From JBJEFI01 sp051873875 (lineage in GTDB: Bacteria > Bacillota > Bacilli > Bacillales > Bacillaceae_G): a DNA stretch of 8,885 bases. The stretch is taken from the NCBI GenBank assembly GCA_051873875.1, contig JBJEFI010000088.1, forward strand, positions 1-8,885. The letters run 5' to 3'. Shown one piece after another: positions 1 through 7,091 of the stretch. Each line of letters starts with the position of its first letter. The stretch's first letter is position 1. A program made the position numbers and the translations under genes. The notes under the pieces are model-generated. The model had not been told where the DNA came from, did no database searches, and was given only the letters and a program-made list of their open reading frames with translations.

Positions 1-12
1 GCTCGTTTTTGT

Positions 13-34
13 AAAATGCTCACAAAATGCTCAC
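13..34. repeat. Perfect tandem 11-bp repeat at the 3' end of the integrase gene
   Basis: AAAATGCTCAC occurs twice back to back (13-23 and 24-34). The integrase stop codon lies inside the second copy. Integrases with an N-terminal arm-binding domain recognise short direct repeats near their attachment site, often next to int, so these are candidate arm-type sites. That role is inferred. The element boundary (attL or attR) would then lie close to the window's left edge, but no second copy is visible at the right end of the window. Confidence 0.6.
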
Positions 35-1173
35 ATCGGCTCTTTTTTCTGCATTAAAGCATTGTGAAAAATATCCGCAACTTCATCATGGTCACTCGGT
101 ATTAAGTGAGCATAATAATCTAAAGTTGTCTTTGGTTTAGTATGACCTAAACGATTAGCGACCTTTACGATATCCACGCTTTCTGCAATCAAAATGGAAG
201 CATGTGTATGACGGATATCGTGAAAGCGGATTTTTGCGACTTTAGCTTTTTTACATAATCGCTCCATTACACGCAACAAGTTACGAGGATCTTGAAAGGT
301 GCCGAACTCTGTACATATGACTAAGTGATTTTCTTGGTACTGTTCACCTAGTCGTTGTTTCCATTCTTTTTGTTGTTTTTTATGAGTAATTAAATCATCG
401 AGAATGTGATCAGGAATATGAATTTGACGTTTCGACTTGAACGTTTTTGGTGAAGAAAGTTCATAGCCTTTTCCAGGAATGTGGACCAGTGCTCGCTCGA
501 CACGAATGATTTTATTTTTAAAATCGATGTCACTCCACTTGAGACCTAGTATTTCTCCTCTACGCATTCCAGTATAGATAGCAAGTAAGAAGGTGATGTA
601 ATGTCGCTCCTCTTTGCATTGGTCAAGAAAGCTATGTATTTCATTAAACGACCATATTTTTGTTTCTTTTATTCTCACTGATGGTGGATCTGCATCAATA
701 ACTGGATTATGAACAATTTTCTTCCACTTAACAGCTTGTTTGAAAGCTTGGTTTAACAATTGATGGATTTTCCGAATGGTATTGGTACTATATCCTTGAT
801 CTAACTTATCGTTGTATAAAGCATCAATCATTTCTGTTGTAATTTTTGAAAGCTCTTTGTGAGCAAACGGATTTTCTCGTATGAGATGTTTATCCATTGC
901 ATATTTTCGATTAGATATCGTCGTTTCTTTAACGCGCTTTTGATAATGTGATGTAAACCATTTTTTTATATAGTCTGAAAAGACTTCAGAACTTGGTTCA
1001 ATATATCGATTCTCGTCTAGTTCGGTTAGAATTTTCCTAAGAGCCTCTTGTGCGTCCTTTTTTCGTAAAAAACCTCCTTTCATTTTTTGTTTTCTTTTGT
1101 TAGTAATTGGATCTCTTCCGATATCTACAACATATGAATAATTATTACCTCTTTTTTTTATAGAACCTCTCAG
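31..1173 (-). CDS. int: Phage/ICE-type tyrosine integrase (380 aa, CTG start)
   Basis: This is a site-specific tyrosine recombinase that would integrate and excise a phage or conjugative element. The first ATG (1083) gives 350 aa, but the open frame continues upstream without a stop through a stretch (RGSIKKRGNNYSYVVDIGRD) that matches the usual N-terminal arm-DNA-binding domain. A CTG at 1173-1171 sits 8 nt behind AGGAGG, and an in-frame TAG lies just upstream, so CTG is the best start. Domains in the 380-aa numbering: arm-binding about 1-55, SAM-like core-binding about 62-160, catalytic about 170-370. The catalytic set is complete: Arg204 (TGMRRGE), Lys243, His318-x-x-Arg321 (HDIRHTH), His344 (LGH) and Tyr354 (DYYAHL). 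The gene is divergent from the downstream restriction gene. It ends in a tandem repeat. The length is normal for the family and nothing looks broken. Confidence 0.93.
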   Translation of the reverse strand: MRGSIKKRGNNYSYVVDIGRDPITNKRKQKMKGGFLRKKDAQEALRKILTELDENRYIEPSSEVFSDYIKKWFTSHYQKRVKETTISNRKYAMDKHLIRENPFAHKELSKITTEMIDALYNDKLDQGYSTNTIRKIHQLLNQAFKQAVKWKKIVHNPVIDADPPSVRIKETKIWSFNEIHSFLDQCKEERHYITFLLAIYTGMRRGEILGLKWSDIDFKNKIIRVERALVHIPGKGYELSSPKTFKSKRQIHIPDHILDDLITHKKQQKEWKQRLGEQYQENHLVICTEFGTFQDPRNLLRVMERLCKKAKVAKIRFHDIRHTHASILIAESVDIVKVANRLGHTKPKTTLDYYAHLIPSDHDEVADIFHNALMQKKEPM

Positions 1174-1373
1174 TTTAATAACCTCCTATCTTAAAACTGA
1201 TTAAATGTTTTTAATACATATAATATTTTTGCCAAATGTGTTTTCGTATATTACAAAAAACAAAAGGGGGAATTAAATTTTTTATTAGATGAAATCTTTG
1301 ATTTGAAGTTTTATAAAATCGTTACTTTATGGAAAAAATTAATTAAAACAAATTAGTTGCGGGGTGCCATCAG

Positions 1374-2870
1374 ATGATCCAGAAACAAATATCTAATCAA
1401 TATTTAAATGAATCCAAAATTATTAAAGCGAAAACTTATCAAGAGTTAGAACTAAAAATAAAACAGCAAAAAAAACAATGGAAAGAAAAAGAAAAGTTGT
1501 TACGTTTAAAAGATGAAGCGAAAGATAAAACAGATAATGCCTTGGCTCTAATTCAACAATACCGAACTTTATTGTTACAATCCTTAAATACAAGTTACAA
1601 AATTGATTGGCATACCCAATATCAAAAAAGTGAATTTAAAGAGGAAGAACCAAAATTAGAAACTTTTATTAAAAAGGTTAATGTACCTAAAGAAAATAAG
1701 TTTATTGAGTTTTTTCTCATCGTCCCAAAAAAAGAGAGAAGAAAAGCAAAGAGAAGCTAAAAAATTATATTATGAAGCTTTGAATGAATATTTATATGAT
1801 AAAAATCGCTTTTATAATGAACAAAAAGAACTTAATAATGAAATAAATCTTTTTAAAGAAGGATTTGAAAAGAATGAAAAGGAAGCTGTTGAAAGGTATG
1901 TTACTACGGTCTTAAATAATTCACAATATCCTAAGGGTTTTATAAAAAGATTTGAGTTAGGTTATAATTCGGATAATAAAAGTTTGATTATTGAATATTC
2001 CCTACCTTCTATGGAGAGTATTCCAATTATTATCGAGCATAAGTTTATTCAAACAAAAAAAGAAATTGTTGAAAAAACCATGAAAAAAATGAAGTTCAAG
2101 AATTGTATGATGATATTCTTTATCAAATCACACTTCGTACTATTTATGAATGTTTCAACTCAGATTATCCTGATAACCTTCAGACAATTGTTTTTAATGG
2201 TTGGATTCATGGTGTTGATGTATCTACTGGAGCTGAGTTTGACTCACGAATAATAAGTATCCTTGTTAATAAAGAAGAGTTTATGTCTTTGAATCTAAAT
2301 AAAGTTATTGTGAAAGATTGTTTTCGGAGGTTAAATGGAAAATCATCAAGTTCACTTCATAAATTATCTCCCATCAAACCAATTTTGGAATTAAATAAAG
2401 TTGACGAAAGATTTATTGAATCTAGGGATGTTTTGGCTGAAATTAATTCAATTCCAAACTTAGCAGAAATGGAATGGGATGACTTTGAACATTTAGTAAG
2501 TAATTTATTTAGTCTTTATTTTAAAGAAATAGGTGATGTGAAAATTACAAGGAAATCTAGAGAAGGAGGAATTGATGGAGTAATCTTTGATTCGGATCCA
2601 ATACGTGGCGGGAAATATTTAATTCAAGCAAAGAGGTATAATGATATTGTTCCCCCTTCTGCTGTTCGAGAGCTTTGCGGATCTATGCATCATGAAAAAG
2701 CAACTAGAGGAATTCTGATTACAACGGGTTATTTTGGACCTGATGCCAATAAATTTGGGGATGAAAATAACATTACATTAATAGATGGGAGCAGATTAGT
2801 TTATATGTTGAATGAATATGGATACCATGTTCGGTGTGAGATACAAAAAAGTAAGAAATCTTCTTCATAA
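1374..2870 (+). pseudogene. Mrr-type restriction endonuclease with coiled-coil N-terminus, two frameshifts
   Basis: Three reading-frame pieces (1374-1760, then roughly 1716-2088, then 2089-2870) join into one protein of about 498 aa. Removing one T from the T6 run at 1710-1715 and adding one A to the A7 run at 2083-2089 restores a single frame, and the two changes cancel. The N-terminal half is Lys/Glu-rich and probably coiled coil. The C-terminal Mrr_cat domain (residues about 365-480) has a helix with Glu372 (WDDFE), Asp401 (GGIDG) and Gln418-x-Lys420 (LIQAKRY), the D...QxK form of the PD-(D/E)xK nuclease site. The family cleaves foreign, often modified, DNA. The piece before the nuclease (FNGWIHGVDVSTG) is also typical of this group of coiled-coil Mrr proteins. 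The ATG at 1374 follows a weak GGGGTG site, with an in-frame stop upstream. It may be a true pseudogene, a homopolymer sequencing error, or expressed through transcript slippage. The catalytic domain itself is intact. Confidence 0.85.
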
Positions 2871-2937
2871 ACTTTAATGAGTTATTTTAAAAGAAAAATT
2901 TATTGAATAATGCATGATAACAGTTGAATTAAAACGT

Positions 2938-2991
2938 TATAAAAAATACTAGCACAGGTCAAAACTATAGCTTGTGCTAGTATTTTTTATA
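2938..2991. terminator. Strong bidirectional intrinsic terminator
   Basis: A perfect 19-bp inverted repeat (arms 2938-2956 and 2973-2991, core ACTAGCACA/TGTGCTAGT) encloses a 16-nt loop. The arms begin with an A-run and end with a T-run, so it terminates in both directions. It lies between the convergent restriction gene and the last recombinase gene of the trio. The rest of the gap (2992-3111) holds only a weak TGAGATT/AATCTCA pair (3031-3037, 3063-3069) and no gene. Confidence 0.88.
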
Positions 2992-3111
2992 GTAGGAGTA
3001 AACTAAGAGAGAGCAGCCTATTGGATTAATTGAGATTGGTATAAAAAACTAGTTTGGCTATAAATCTCATTTTTAGAATAGTTTAAGTGTTAGTTATAAA
3101 TCAAATGATTT

Positions 3112-4071
3112 TTATTTAATGTAGTCTTTTTTTATTTGATGAATTTTTGCGAATAAATGCTCGTTTTCAACCATTCGAATGTTTTGGTTTCTAATTATAT
3201 TTGGTTCAATATATCCTTCTGTTGTAGTTAGTTCCTCATGGTCTAACAGTTGCTGTATTACGGTGATATCAGCTCCTGCTTCTGACATAAAGGTTGCGAA
3301 TGAATGTCTGAAGGTATGAATCCCGACCTTTGGTAGATTAGCGTGTGCTAAATATGAGTGGAAAAGGTCCTTGAATTGTTGAACTGATAAATCGAATAAA
3401 TAATCATTTCCGTTAAGATTATTTTTAGTGCAAAAAGTTTTTAAACTTTTTGTTAAGCCTTTTCGGAGAGGCACGGTTCTGCTCTTGTTCATTTTACTTT
3501 TTACTATCAAGATAGAATCATCGTTCCAATTAATATCATGCACTTTTATTTTTAATACTTCAGAAGCAGCTCTGCAACCAGTTTGAATGATTATAGTGAA
3601 TAATAGGATGTCGCGTTCTAAGTTTTCGCTGATTTTTACAAATTGGAAAAACTTCAATATTTCATGTTGGTTTAATACCTTTTTATATGTATCCTTGGGC
3701 CTGTATTTGCTTATATCGAATGTTATGTCATTCATAATATTATGGAAATCATAGTTTTTATTTAAGTAATTAAAAAAAGATGATAATGCTTTTTTTCGTT
3801 GCTTTAACGTATGATAGCTTCTGGTGTTTTGAAGACAGCTATAAAAAAATTCATCAACTAGAGCTGCAGTGATGGGAAGATATGTCTGGAGAGAACCTTC
3901 GTACCAAACTTCGGTTATTTTTTGTAAGTGTAATTCTTTAATATTTGTTTCTGTATAGTTAGATAAAAATTCAGTGAAAAGTTGTAAAGTATTTCTGTGG
4001 ATTTTTTCTGTCCCTTCAGCATATTTCATATAGTGAAAAAATAGCTCGGTTTCTTCAATCAGTACCTTCAT
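3112..4071 (-). CDS. Third tyrosine recombinase of a RIT-like trio (319 aa)
   Basis: This tyrosine recombinase is the last gene of a three-recombinase operon. Residues about 5-115 form the core-binding SAM-like region and about 135-300 the catalytic domain. The active site is complete: Arg167 (TGCRAASE), Lys193 (KSKMNKSR), His252-x-x-Arg255 with His256 (HTFRHSF), His278 (LLDHEE, Asp-His in place of the usual Gly-His) and Tyr287 (EGYIE). Its ATG overlaps the preceding gene's stop in an ATGA (4068-4071), so the two are translationally coupled. Three overlapping recombinase genes in one direction is the hallmark of recombinase-in-trio elements. In transcription order it would be RitC. Transcription probably ends at the hairpin at 2938-2991. 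Confidence 0.9.
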   Translation of the reverse strand: MKVLIEETELFFHYMKYAEGTEKIHRNTLQLFTEFLSNYTETNIKELHLQKITEVWYEGSLQTYLPITAALVDEFFYSCLQNTRSYHTLKQRKKALSSFFNYLNKNYDFHNIMNDITFDISKYRPKDTYKKVLNQHEILKFFQFVKISENLERDILLFTIIIQTGCRAASEVLKIKVHDINWNDDSILIVKSKMNKSRTVPLRKGLTKSLKTFCTKNNLNGNDYLFDLSVQQFKDLFHSYLAHANLPKVGIHTFRHSFATFMSEAGADITVIQQLLDHEELTTTEGYIEPNIIRNQNIRMVENEHLFAKIHQIKKDYIK

Positions 4072-5156
4072 TGTTGCTCTCCTTCAATAATATGGTAGAC
4101 AAGTTGCTCGAGTGGGAAAGGGAACTTTTCTTGGACTTCTTGTTGTAAATCTTTTGGCAATAATTTTGTATATATTGCGGAAGTAGATGGACTTTCATGC
4201 CCTAAAATCTGACACAGATACATTATGTCCATTCCTGCTTTTAGACAATTTACAGCAAATGTATGGCGAAAAGAATGTACGGTGAATCTCATTTCATATC
4301 CTAATTTGTTGCATATTTCTTTTATGTTATATTGAATGCTACGTTCGCTTATTCGTCTTTGTCTTGCATTGCCAGCATCGCGGCTAAATACTAGACTTTC
4401 TTTTATTGTGAAATCTGTAACACCTGTTTTCTTTAAATAGTGTAATAAAGAATCTTTAACATGTGGATAGAGGGGGATATATCTTTCCTTGTTTCCTTTT
4501 CCTATTGTATAAATTAGCTGATTAGTGAAATCAATGTCTTCTATACGCATTTTGACCAGTTCACTTACGCGTAAACCTGTCCCAAGTAGAGTGATTACTA
4601 TAGTTTTCCAAAGGAGGGGAAGTCTTCTTTGGTTAATTGAGGTTAAAATATCGGTAATTTGATTGTTATTGAAATATCTTGGTAAATACTGAATTTTTGA
4701 CTTTTTGAAGCGGTTTCCCATATTTTTATGTATATAGTCGTGCTTTACCGCAAAACTACAGAGAGCTTTTATAATGGCAACATAAGTGTTGATTGAACTC
4801 TGTTTTGCCTCAAGTTCAGAGTCAAATGTAGAAATTAAAAAATCACTGAAAATGGCATGATTTAAATTGGTAAACAAGAGGCTTTTGTGTTGCTCTTGTA
4901 AAAATGATTTAAATCTGTTTAGGAAGCTTTTATAATATTTGATAGTATTCATTGATTTTGTATTCATTTTCTTTTCTTTATCGAGACTCTCGATAAATTT
5001 ATCAATTACATTAATAACGGTATGTTGTTTATCTACTTTATTAAGTGAGATAGCGGGATCTTTTGTTTGCATTAAAAGTTCAAAAGCTTTAAAATCCACA
5101 CCTGCTTCTTCACACATTTTTTTATAATTAAAGTTGCTCTGTATTTTGATCGCCAC
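4068..5156 (-). CDS. Second tyrosine recombinase of a RIT-like trio (362 aa, GTG start)
   Basis: This is a tyrosine recombinase with a full active site: Arg196 (TGLRVSEL), Lys220 (GKGNKERYIPL), His294-x-x-Arg297 with His298 (HSFRHTF), His320 (ILGHES) and Tyr329 (AIYTK). The core-binding domain spans about 45-150 and the catalytic domain about 165-340. It has the most canonical catalytic motifs of the three and is close in length to TnpA of Tn554 (about 361 aa), though I cannot confirm a specific kinship. The start is GTG (5156-5154), inside the end of the upstream gene (29-bp overlap). GAGGG lies about 11 nt upstream, which is a little far, so translation is probably coupled to the preceding gene. 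Its stop overlaps the next gene's ATG. In transcription order it would be RitB. Confidence 0.9.
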   Translation of the reverse strand: MAIKIQSNFNYKKMCEEAGVDFKAFELLMQTKDPAISLNKVDKQHTVINVIDKFIESLDKEKKMNTKSMNTIKYYKSFLNRFKSFLQEQHKSLLFTNLNHAIFSDFLISTFDSELEAKQSSINTYVAIIKALCSFAVKHDYIHKNMGNRFKKSKIQYLPRYFNNNQITDILTSINQRRLPLLWKTIVITLLGTGLRVSELVKMRIEDIDFTNQLIYTIGKGNKERYIPLYPHVKDSLLHYLKKTGVTDFTIKESLVFSRDAGNARQRRISERSIQYNIKEICNKLGYEMRFTVHSFRHTFAVNCLKAGMDIMYLCQILGHESPSTSAIYTKLLPKDLQQEVQEKFPFPLEQLVYHIIEGEQQ

Positions 5157-6519
5157 TGTTCATCATTCCCTCATTGAATATTTGATTGCAAGGATTATAA
5201 GATAAAGTATTCTTTAATAATCGTTCTTTACTACGATGTACATAACCGTATGTTGATTGTACATATTTATGACCCATCGCTCTTGCGATGTCGTTTATAT
5301 CATTTTTATTTTCGACGGCTTTAGTTGCATAGGTGTGTCGTAGAGACCTAGCTAATACAATACTAGTTTTATTTTTAAAAATCTTTTTGCTCTCGCGATT
5401 GATTATGGAAGATAAACAAGTATTGGACGCTGGTAGACCGTTGGTTTTTAGAAATAAATAATCATTTTGGGGATTAAGACTGTTTCTGAAAACTAAATAT
5501 TCTTTCAAAGTTTGAATTACAATATTGTTTAGTTTCATTGTTCTTGGACCAGATTTTATGCAATGAAGTACAATAGTTTTTCTGGAAAAGCTAACATCGC
5601 TTAGCCTGACATTGCTAGCTTCAATTGGTCGACAACCTGTATCTACTATTAATAAAAGGAGAGCAAGATTCCTGTATTTAATATTTGATGGATTTTGCAT
5701 GATGTTTTCTGCTAATCTTAATATGCAATCTTCATTGACGTAGGTATTGGCTAAAGTAGGTTGTACTACAAAAGAATTTGGAATTTGATATTTGAAATCA
5801 ATGATTTTATAGTGATACAAAAACAGAAGAAATAATCTAAATGACTTAATATATGAATAAGCGGTTGTTCTTTTAATTTCTTCCGTCATAATTCGTTGAA
5901 CTAGAAGTTGCTCATACTGACCAGTAATTTCCTTGTTTATAGAATGACAATCTTTTAAAGTATTTATCTCAACATTACTGGAATTTGCTAAATCATTGCA
6001 TATCATTGTTACTTTTTTAATGTGATTTTTGACAGTGGTATTAGCATAATTTCTAACTAGAAGGTATTGTTCGAAATCTTCTAAGAAGTTGAGTTCTCTT
6101 TTATTAAAAGAGTTAGAAGTTTTTAGTTGCTCTGGAACGTTATATTGAAACGAGATAATTTTATTTCTAAATAAAAAATCAATAAATTGTTTAACCTTAT
6201 ATATATAAGTTTTGGCAGTACATGGACGTATTTCGTTCTTTTCTTTTCTTTTCAATAGGTAATTTTCAAATGTCTTGAGATGGTGAAAACTAATGAAGTG
6301 TAGGTCATCTAGTTTAAAACTATGTACTTCAATGTTTTCAGTAGCATGAATAAGAAAAGATGTAGCGTGGTTTATTAAAATTGATATTGTCTTTGGAGAA
6401 TAAGATTTTTGTTTTAATAAAAAAGCTTCATATTCACTAGTCCAATTTTTATTGTTTGAAAACGTGGTTAGATTTAAATTTTGGTCAGACATTAATTTTT
6501 TATTTAATCTAAGTTCCAT
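5128..6519 (-). CDS. First tyrosine recombinase of a RIT-like trio, with duplicated core-binding domain (463 aa)
   Basis: This is the promoter-proximal gene of the trio. The ATG at 6519 follows AAAGGAA at good spacing. The C-terminal catalytic domain (about 265-440) has Arg297 (TGCRPIEA), Lys322 (IKSGPR), Arg394-His395 (RSLRHTY), His417 (MGHKY) and Tyr426 (YGYVH). Box II has Arg391 where the family's first His normally sits. Upstream are two similar blocks of about 105 residues (about 28-135 and 146-250). Each begins with a helix of the EAFLLKQ/EQYLLVR type and ends with RNKIISFQYNVP or HYKIIDFKYQIP, so the core-binding SAM-like domain appears duplicated in tandem. That explains the unusual length. 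The protein may bind two half-sites or play an architectural role. The last codons overlap the next gene by 29 bp. In transcription order it would be RitA. Confidence 0.9.
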   Translation of the reverse strand: MELRLNKKLMSDQNLNLTTFSNNKNWTSEYEAFLLKQKSYSPKTISILINHATSFLIHATENIEVHSFKLDDLHFISFHHLKTFENYLLKRKEKNEIRPCTAKTYIYKVKQFIDFLFRNKIISFQYNVPEQLKTSNSFNKRELNFLEDFEQYLLVRNYANTTVKNHIKKVTMICNDLANSSNVEINTLKDCHSINKEITGQYEQLLVQRIMTEEIKRTTAYSYIKSFRLFLLFLYHYKIIDFKYQIPNSFVVQPTLANTYVNEDCILRLAENIMQNPSNIKYRNLALLLLIVDTGCRPIEASNVRLSDVSFSRKTIVLHCIKSGPRTMKLNNIVIQTLKEYLVFRNSLNPQNDYLFLKTNGLPASNTCLSSIINRESKKIFKNKTSIVLARSLRHTYATKAVENKNDINDIARAMGHKYVQSTYGYVHRSKERLLKNTLSYNPCNQIFNEGMMNSGDQNTEQL

Positions 6520-6534
6520 TCTTTTTCCTTTCTA

Positions 6535-6595
6535 TTTTAGCAATGAATTATAGTGTGAAATGTTTTTTGCTAAAAACAACGTTCCTGCTAAATTT
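6535..6595 (-). promoter_or_regulatory. Promoter of the recombinase trio bracketed by a 9-bp inverted repeat
   Basis: On the minus strand a perfect TATAAT -10 box (6552-6547) lies about 28 bp before the first recombinase ATG. The -35 region (around 6570-6575, TTTTAG) is poor, so an activator may be needed. A perfect inverted repeat, TTTTAGCAA (6535-6543) and TTGCTAAAA (6567-6575), flanks the -10 box, and a further TGCTAAA is at 6586-6592. The geometry suits an operator controlling the trio, or recombinase sites giving autoregulation. Promoter activity is predicted from the motif only. Confidence 0.55.
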
Positions 6596-6650
6596 AATTT
6601 GTTCTATATTTGATTGAATAGTTATCATAATATCCCATTTGTAAATAATA

Positions 6651-6695
6651 AATACCTATATTACGTTTTATTTTAGTAATAACGAAATATTTATG
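6651..6695 (+). repeat. Palindromic direct repeat, copy 1 (degenerate core-site-like)
   Basis: AATACCTATAT then CGTTTTA (6664-6670), a short spacer and TAATAACG (6677-6684). It aligns over about 39 bp with the copy at 7092-7136, with one 1-bp indel and a few substitutions. Inverted arms of 7-8 bp around a 6-bp spacer have the geometry of a tyrosine recombinase core site. The outer ACCTATAT has only a degenerate partner here. It lies between the trio promoter and the candidate RNA promoter, so an operator role is the alternative. Confidence 0.6.
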
Positions 6696-6714
6696 TTAAA
6701 AAATGTAAAATACA

Positions 6715-6743
6715 TTGTTGTTTTTTAGTATATATGTTAATAT
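6715..6743 (+). promoter_or_regulatory. Predicted promoter for the candidate non-coding RNA
   Basis: TTGTTG (6715-6720) and TAATAT (6738-6743) are separated by exactly 17 bp, with TG one base before the -10 (6735-6736), an extended -10 arrangement. Start of transcription would be near 6750, in front of the 7-bp hairpin GTAAGTA/TACTTAC (6750-6756, 6764-6770). AT-rich sequence makes chance promoter matches common. Confidence 0.45.
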
Positions 6744-6770
6744 ATGTTTGTAAGTACTTTGTTTACTTAC

Positions 6771-6811
6771 CTACTTTACTTTATTTTATTTTATTTTATT
6801 TTATTTTATTT
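6771..6811 (+). repeat. TTATT pentanucleotide tandem tract
   Basis: Six exact TTATT units (6781-6810) are preceded by degenerate CTTTA units. The tract sits just before the structured RNA region and could be a slippage-prone spacer or an easily melted segment. The units have no spacers, so it is not a CRISPR array. Confidence 0.8.
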
Positions 6812-6813
6812 GT

Positions 6814-6823
6814 TTCGCGTGAG
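6814..6823 (+). repeat. Left copy of an inverted 10-mer (partner 8630-8639)
   Basis: TTCGCGTGAG here has its exact reverse complement at 8630-8639. It is GC-rich for this window. Downstream of each copy, read outward in the same sense, TTAAgCTAAaCAA and TTAAccCTAAcAA are also alike, so the match may extend with an indel. The pair would bracket a 1.8-kb segment holding the RNA, the leader, the 275-aa gene and the small operon. It could be terminal repeats of an element or chance. Confidence 0.4.
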
Positions 6824-6924
6824 CGAAGTTAAGCTAAACAAATCTGACCTTTGAGGTTACTTGGAAGATAGACTTATACAGTGTAAGTCTGTCTATATGC
6901 CAAATTTCTTCTTAAGGTCTTTTT

Positions 6925-7091
6925 GTTGTTAAAAATTATTAGGATGGTATGTTTTGAAGATTAAATAAGGGTGAAAACAAACAAATATTTTAGGGTACAA
7001 ACTTAGATTTAACACTTTTTTAAAATAAATATTCATAAAATTTTTTCAATAAATAATATGCGGTAAATTAGAGAGTAAAGTGATAAGGAAT
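6925..7091. other. Non-coding AT-rich stretch without recognisable features
   Basis: Between the U-run ending the candidate RNA and the second palindromic repeat I see no frame with a plausible start and ribosome site, no clear hairpin and no convincing promoter. ACAAAC occurs a few times without regular spacing. Together with the sites listed separately, this completes the account of the long gap from 6520 to 7207. Confidence 0.5.

Larger units (their letters stand above)
6750..6924 (+). ncRNA. Candidate structured RNA upstream of the recombinase trio
   Basis: No protein frame fits here, but nested pairings do. In order: a hairpin at 6750-6770, a U-rich pentamer spacer, ATTTGTTT (6808-6815) with AAACAAAT (6836-6843) enclosing TTCGC-GTGA-GCGAA, GACCTT (6846-6851) with AAGGTC (6914-6919), TTGG (6861-6864) with CCAA (6900-6903), and a 13-bp stem 6866-6878/6882-6894 with a CAG loop. 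The long stem has two pairs that are G-U only when read as plus-strand RNA, and the GTGA loop is a GNRA tetraloop only on that strand. TTTTT (6920-6924) follows the closing stem, as in a terminator. ACCT-TTG-AGGT (6848-6858) could compete with the closing stem. I recognise no known RNA family. It could be a trans-acting RNA, a regulator of the trio, or just DNA structure of a recombination region. Confidence 0.5.

Noticed and set aside
1364..1377. GGTGCCATCAGATG resembling GATGCTATCAGATG near 8664-8677, possible att pair
   Set aside because: Only 12 of 14 bases match, the flanks differ, and the first copy overlaps the nuclease start region.
1681..2253. Separate 190-codon gene in the restriction region
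   Set aside because: Only its middle part continues the nuclease protein. The ends are out-of-frame readings beyond the two indels, so it is one broken gene.
2918..2938. Third palindromic core site on the far side of the trio
   Set aside because: Only the half-site TAAAACG and a few nearby bases match the reverse complement of copy 1 (about 12 of 21), too weak to call an element end.
3090..3102. 13-bp direct repeat TTAGTTATAAATC, also at 7163-7175, flanking the trio
   Set aside because: An AT-rich 13-mer match is expected by chance a few times in such a window, and neither copy abuts a clear terminus.
4939..5127. Plus-strand frame of 62 codons
   Set aside because: It lies antisense inside the second recombinase, has a low-complexity hydrophobic product and no ribosome site.
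6781..6811. CRISPR-like or iteron array
   Set aside because: The TTATT units are contiguous, with no spacers and low complexity. There are no cas genes, and no initiator protein can be identified.
6808..6924. Group II intron, T-box or another known riboswitch
   Set aside because: No domain V, no GTGYG start, no T-box or known aptamer consensus, and no reverse transcriptase gene.
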